Source: Paenibacillus bovis (lineage in GTDB: Bacteria; Bacillota; Bacilli; Bacillales; Bacillaceae_C). From it: a stretch of DNA of 56,992 nt. How positions within the stretch are numbered: the stretch's first letter is position 1; the number at the start of each line of letters is the position of its first letter. The position numbers and the translations under genes were made by a program. Positions 56,936 through 56,992 of this stretch are shown piece by piece. The notes beneath the pieces are model-generated. The model worked only from the letters and a program-made list of their open reading frames with translations, was not told the DNA's origin and did not search any database. The DNA lies in NCBI GenBank assembly GCA_007679095.1, contig VEFU01000028.1:1-56992 (forward strand). The letters are read 5' to 3'.

Positions 56936-56974
56936 GTGCAGAGCTTTGCAAGTAAAAAATGCAGAGTCCTGCAC
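56936..56974. other. Imperfect GTGCAG hairpin at right edge
   Basis: GTGCAGAGCTTTGCA and TGCAGAGTCCTGCAC face each other across 9 nt (12 of 15 pair). It is similar in sequence and position (next to the 42-bp block) to the hairpin at 8328-8369. Confidence 0.4.
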
Positions 56975-56992
56975 TAATTTTGTGCAAAAAAA

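Overview
The window is AT-rich and low-GC. It uses strong GGAGG-type ribosome binding sites, TTG/GTG starts and tightly overlapping operons, and carries Bacillus-type families (a DnaD-like phage replication protein, YdbC/PC4, a holin-like type I toxin, DUF771, Replic_Relax). It reads as a Bacillaceae chromosome or large element (Bacillus/Lysinibacillus-like). Almost all of it is an accessory 'defence island' with mobile-element debris at both ends; no housekeeping gene was recognised.

Layout. 1-2.5 kb: debris (DnaD-like fragment, two tiny proteins, a ParB-like gene broken by two frameshifts) and a 37-aa holin-like type I toxin with a hairpin over its ribosome binding site. 2.6-7.7 kb: two-gene McrBC-like type IV restriction operon (MrcB-type AAA+ plus DUF2357/PD-(D/E)XK). 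7.7-8.6 kb: decayed DNA. 8.6-22.7 kb: one co-oriented, translationally coupled operon combining DISARM DrmA and DrmB with a PLD-like/SNF2 helicase, DUF4391 and a complete type III Mod/Res pair, ending with a PC4-like protein. 23.3-28.2 kb: giant SF1 helicase with a Vsr/DUF559-like nuclease. 29.1-36.3 kb: three-gene prokaryotic PIWI-RE system (PIWI-RE, DinG-type helicase, REase), bracketed by an intact and a truncated copy of the same small gene and its terminator. 36.6-39.7 kb: mobile-element genes (Replic_Relax, MerR-like). 39.9-44.1 kb: tightly overlapping three-gene operon (NERD nuclease-UvrD helicase, unknown 298-aa protein, RecQ-like helicase). 44.3-46.6 kb: two membrane/coiled-coil proteins of unknown function, again bracketed by two related short ORFs sharing a perfect 23-bp repeat. 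46.9-48.5 kb: DUF771 protein and tyrosine integrase on the plus strand. 48.8-56.1 kb: minus-strand cluster HIRAN-TPR, TPR-cold-shock, HAD-Sel1-phosphoribosyltransferase, DprA and a small protein, with two plus-strand genes diverging from it. 56.1-57 kb: non-coding, with hairpins and a 42-bp block that also occurs at 8.4 kb.

How it fits together. At least six separable modules look directed at foreign DNA or RNA, and each combines helicases with nucleases and/or a methylase. The least understood are the PIWI-RE island, the NERD/298-aa/RecQ operon, the two-gene membrane module and the HIRAN/TPR/HAD-PRTase/DprA cluster. Two modules are bracketed by duplicated small genes, one copy of which is truncated. 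This suggests that modules enter or leave the island as cassettes, a pattern the individual gene annotations would not reveal.
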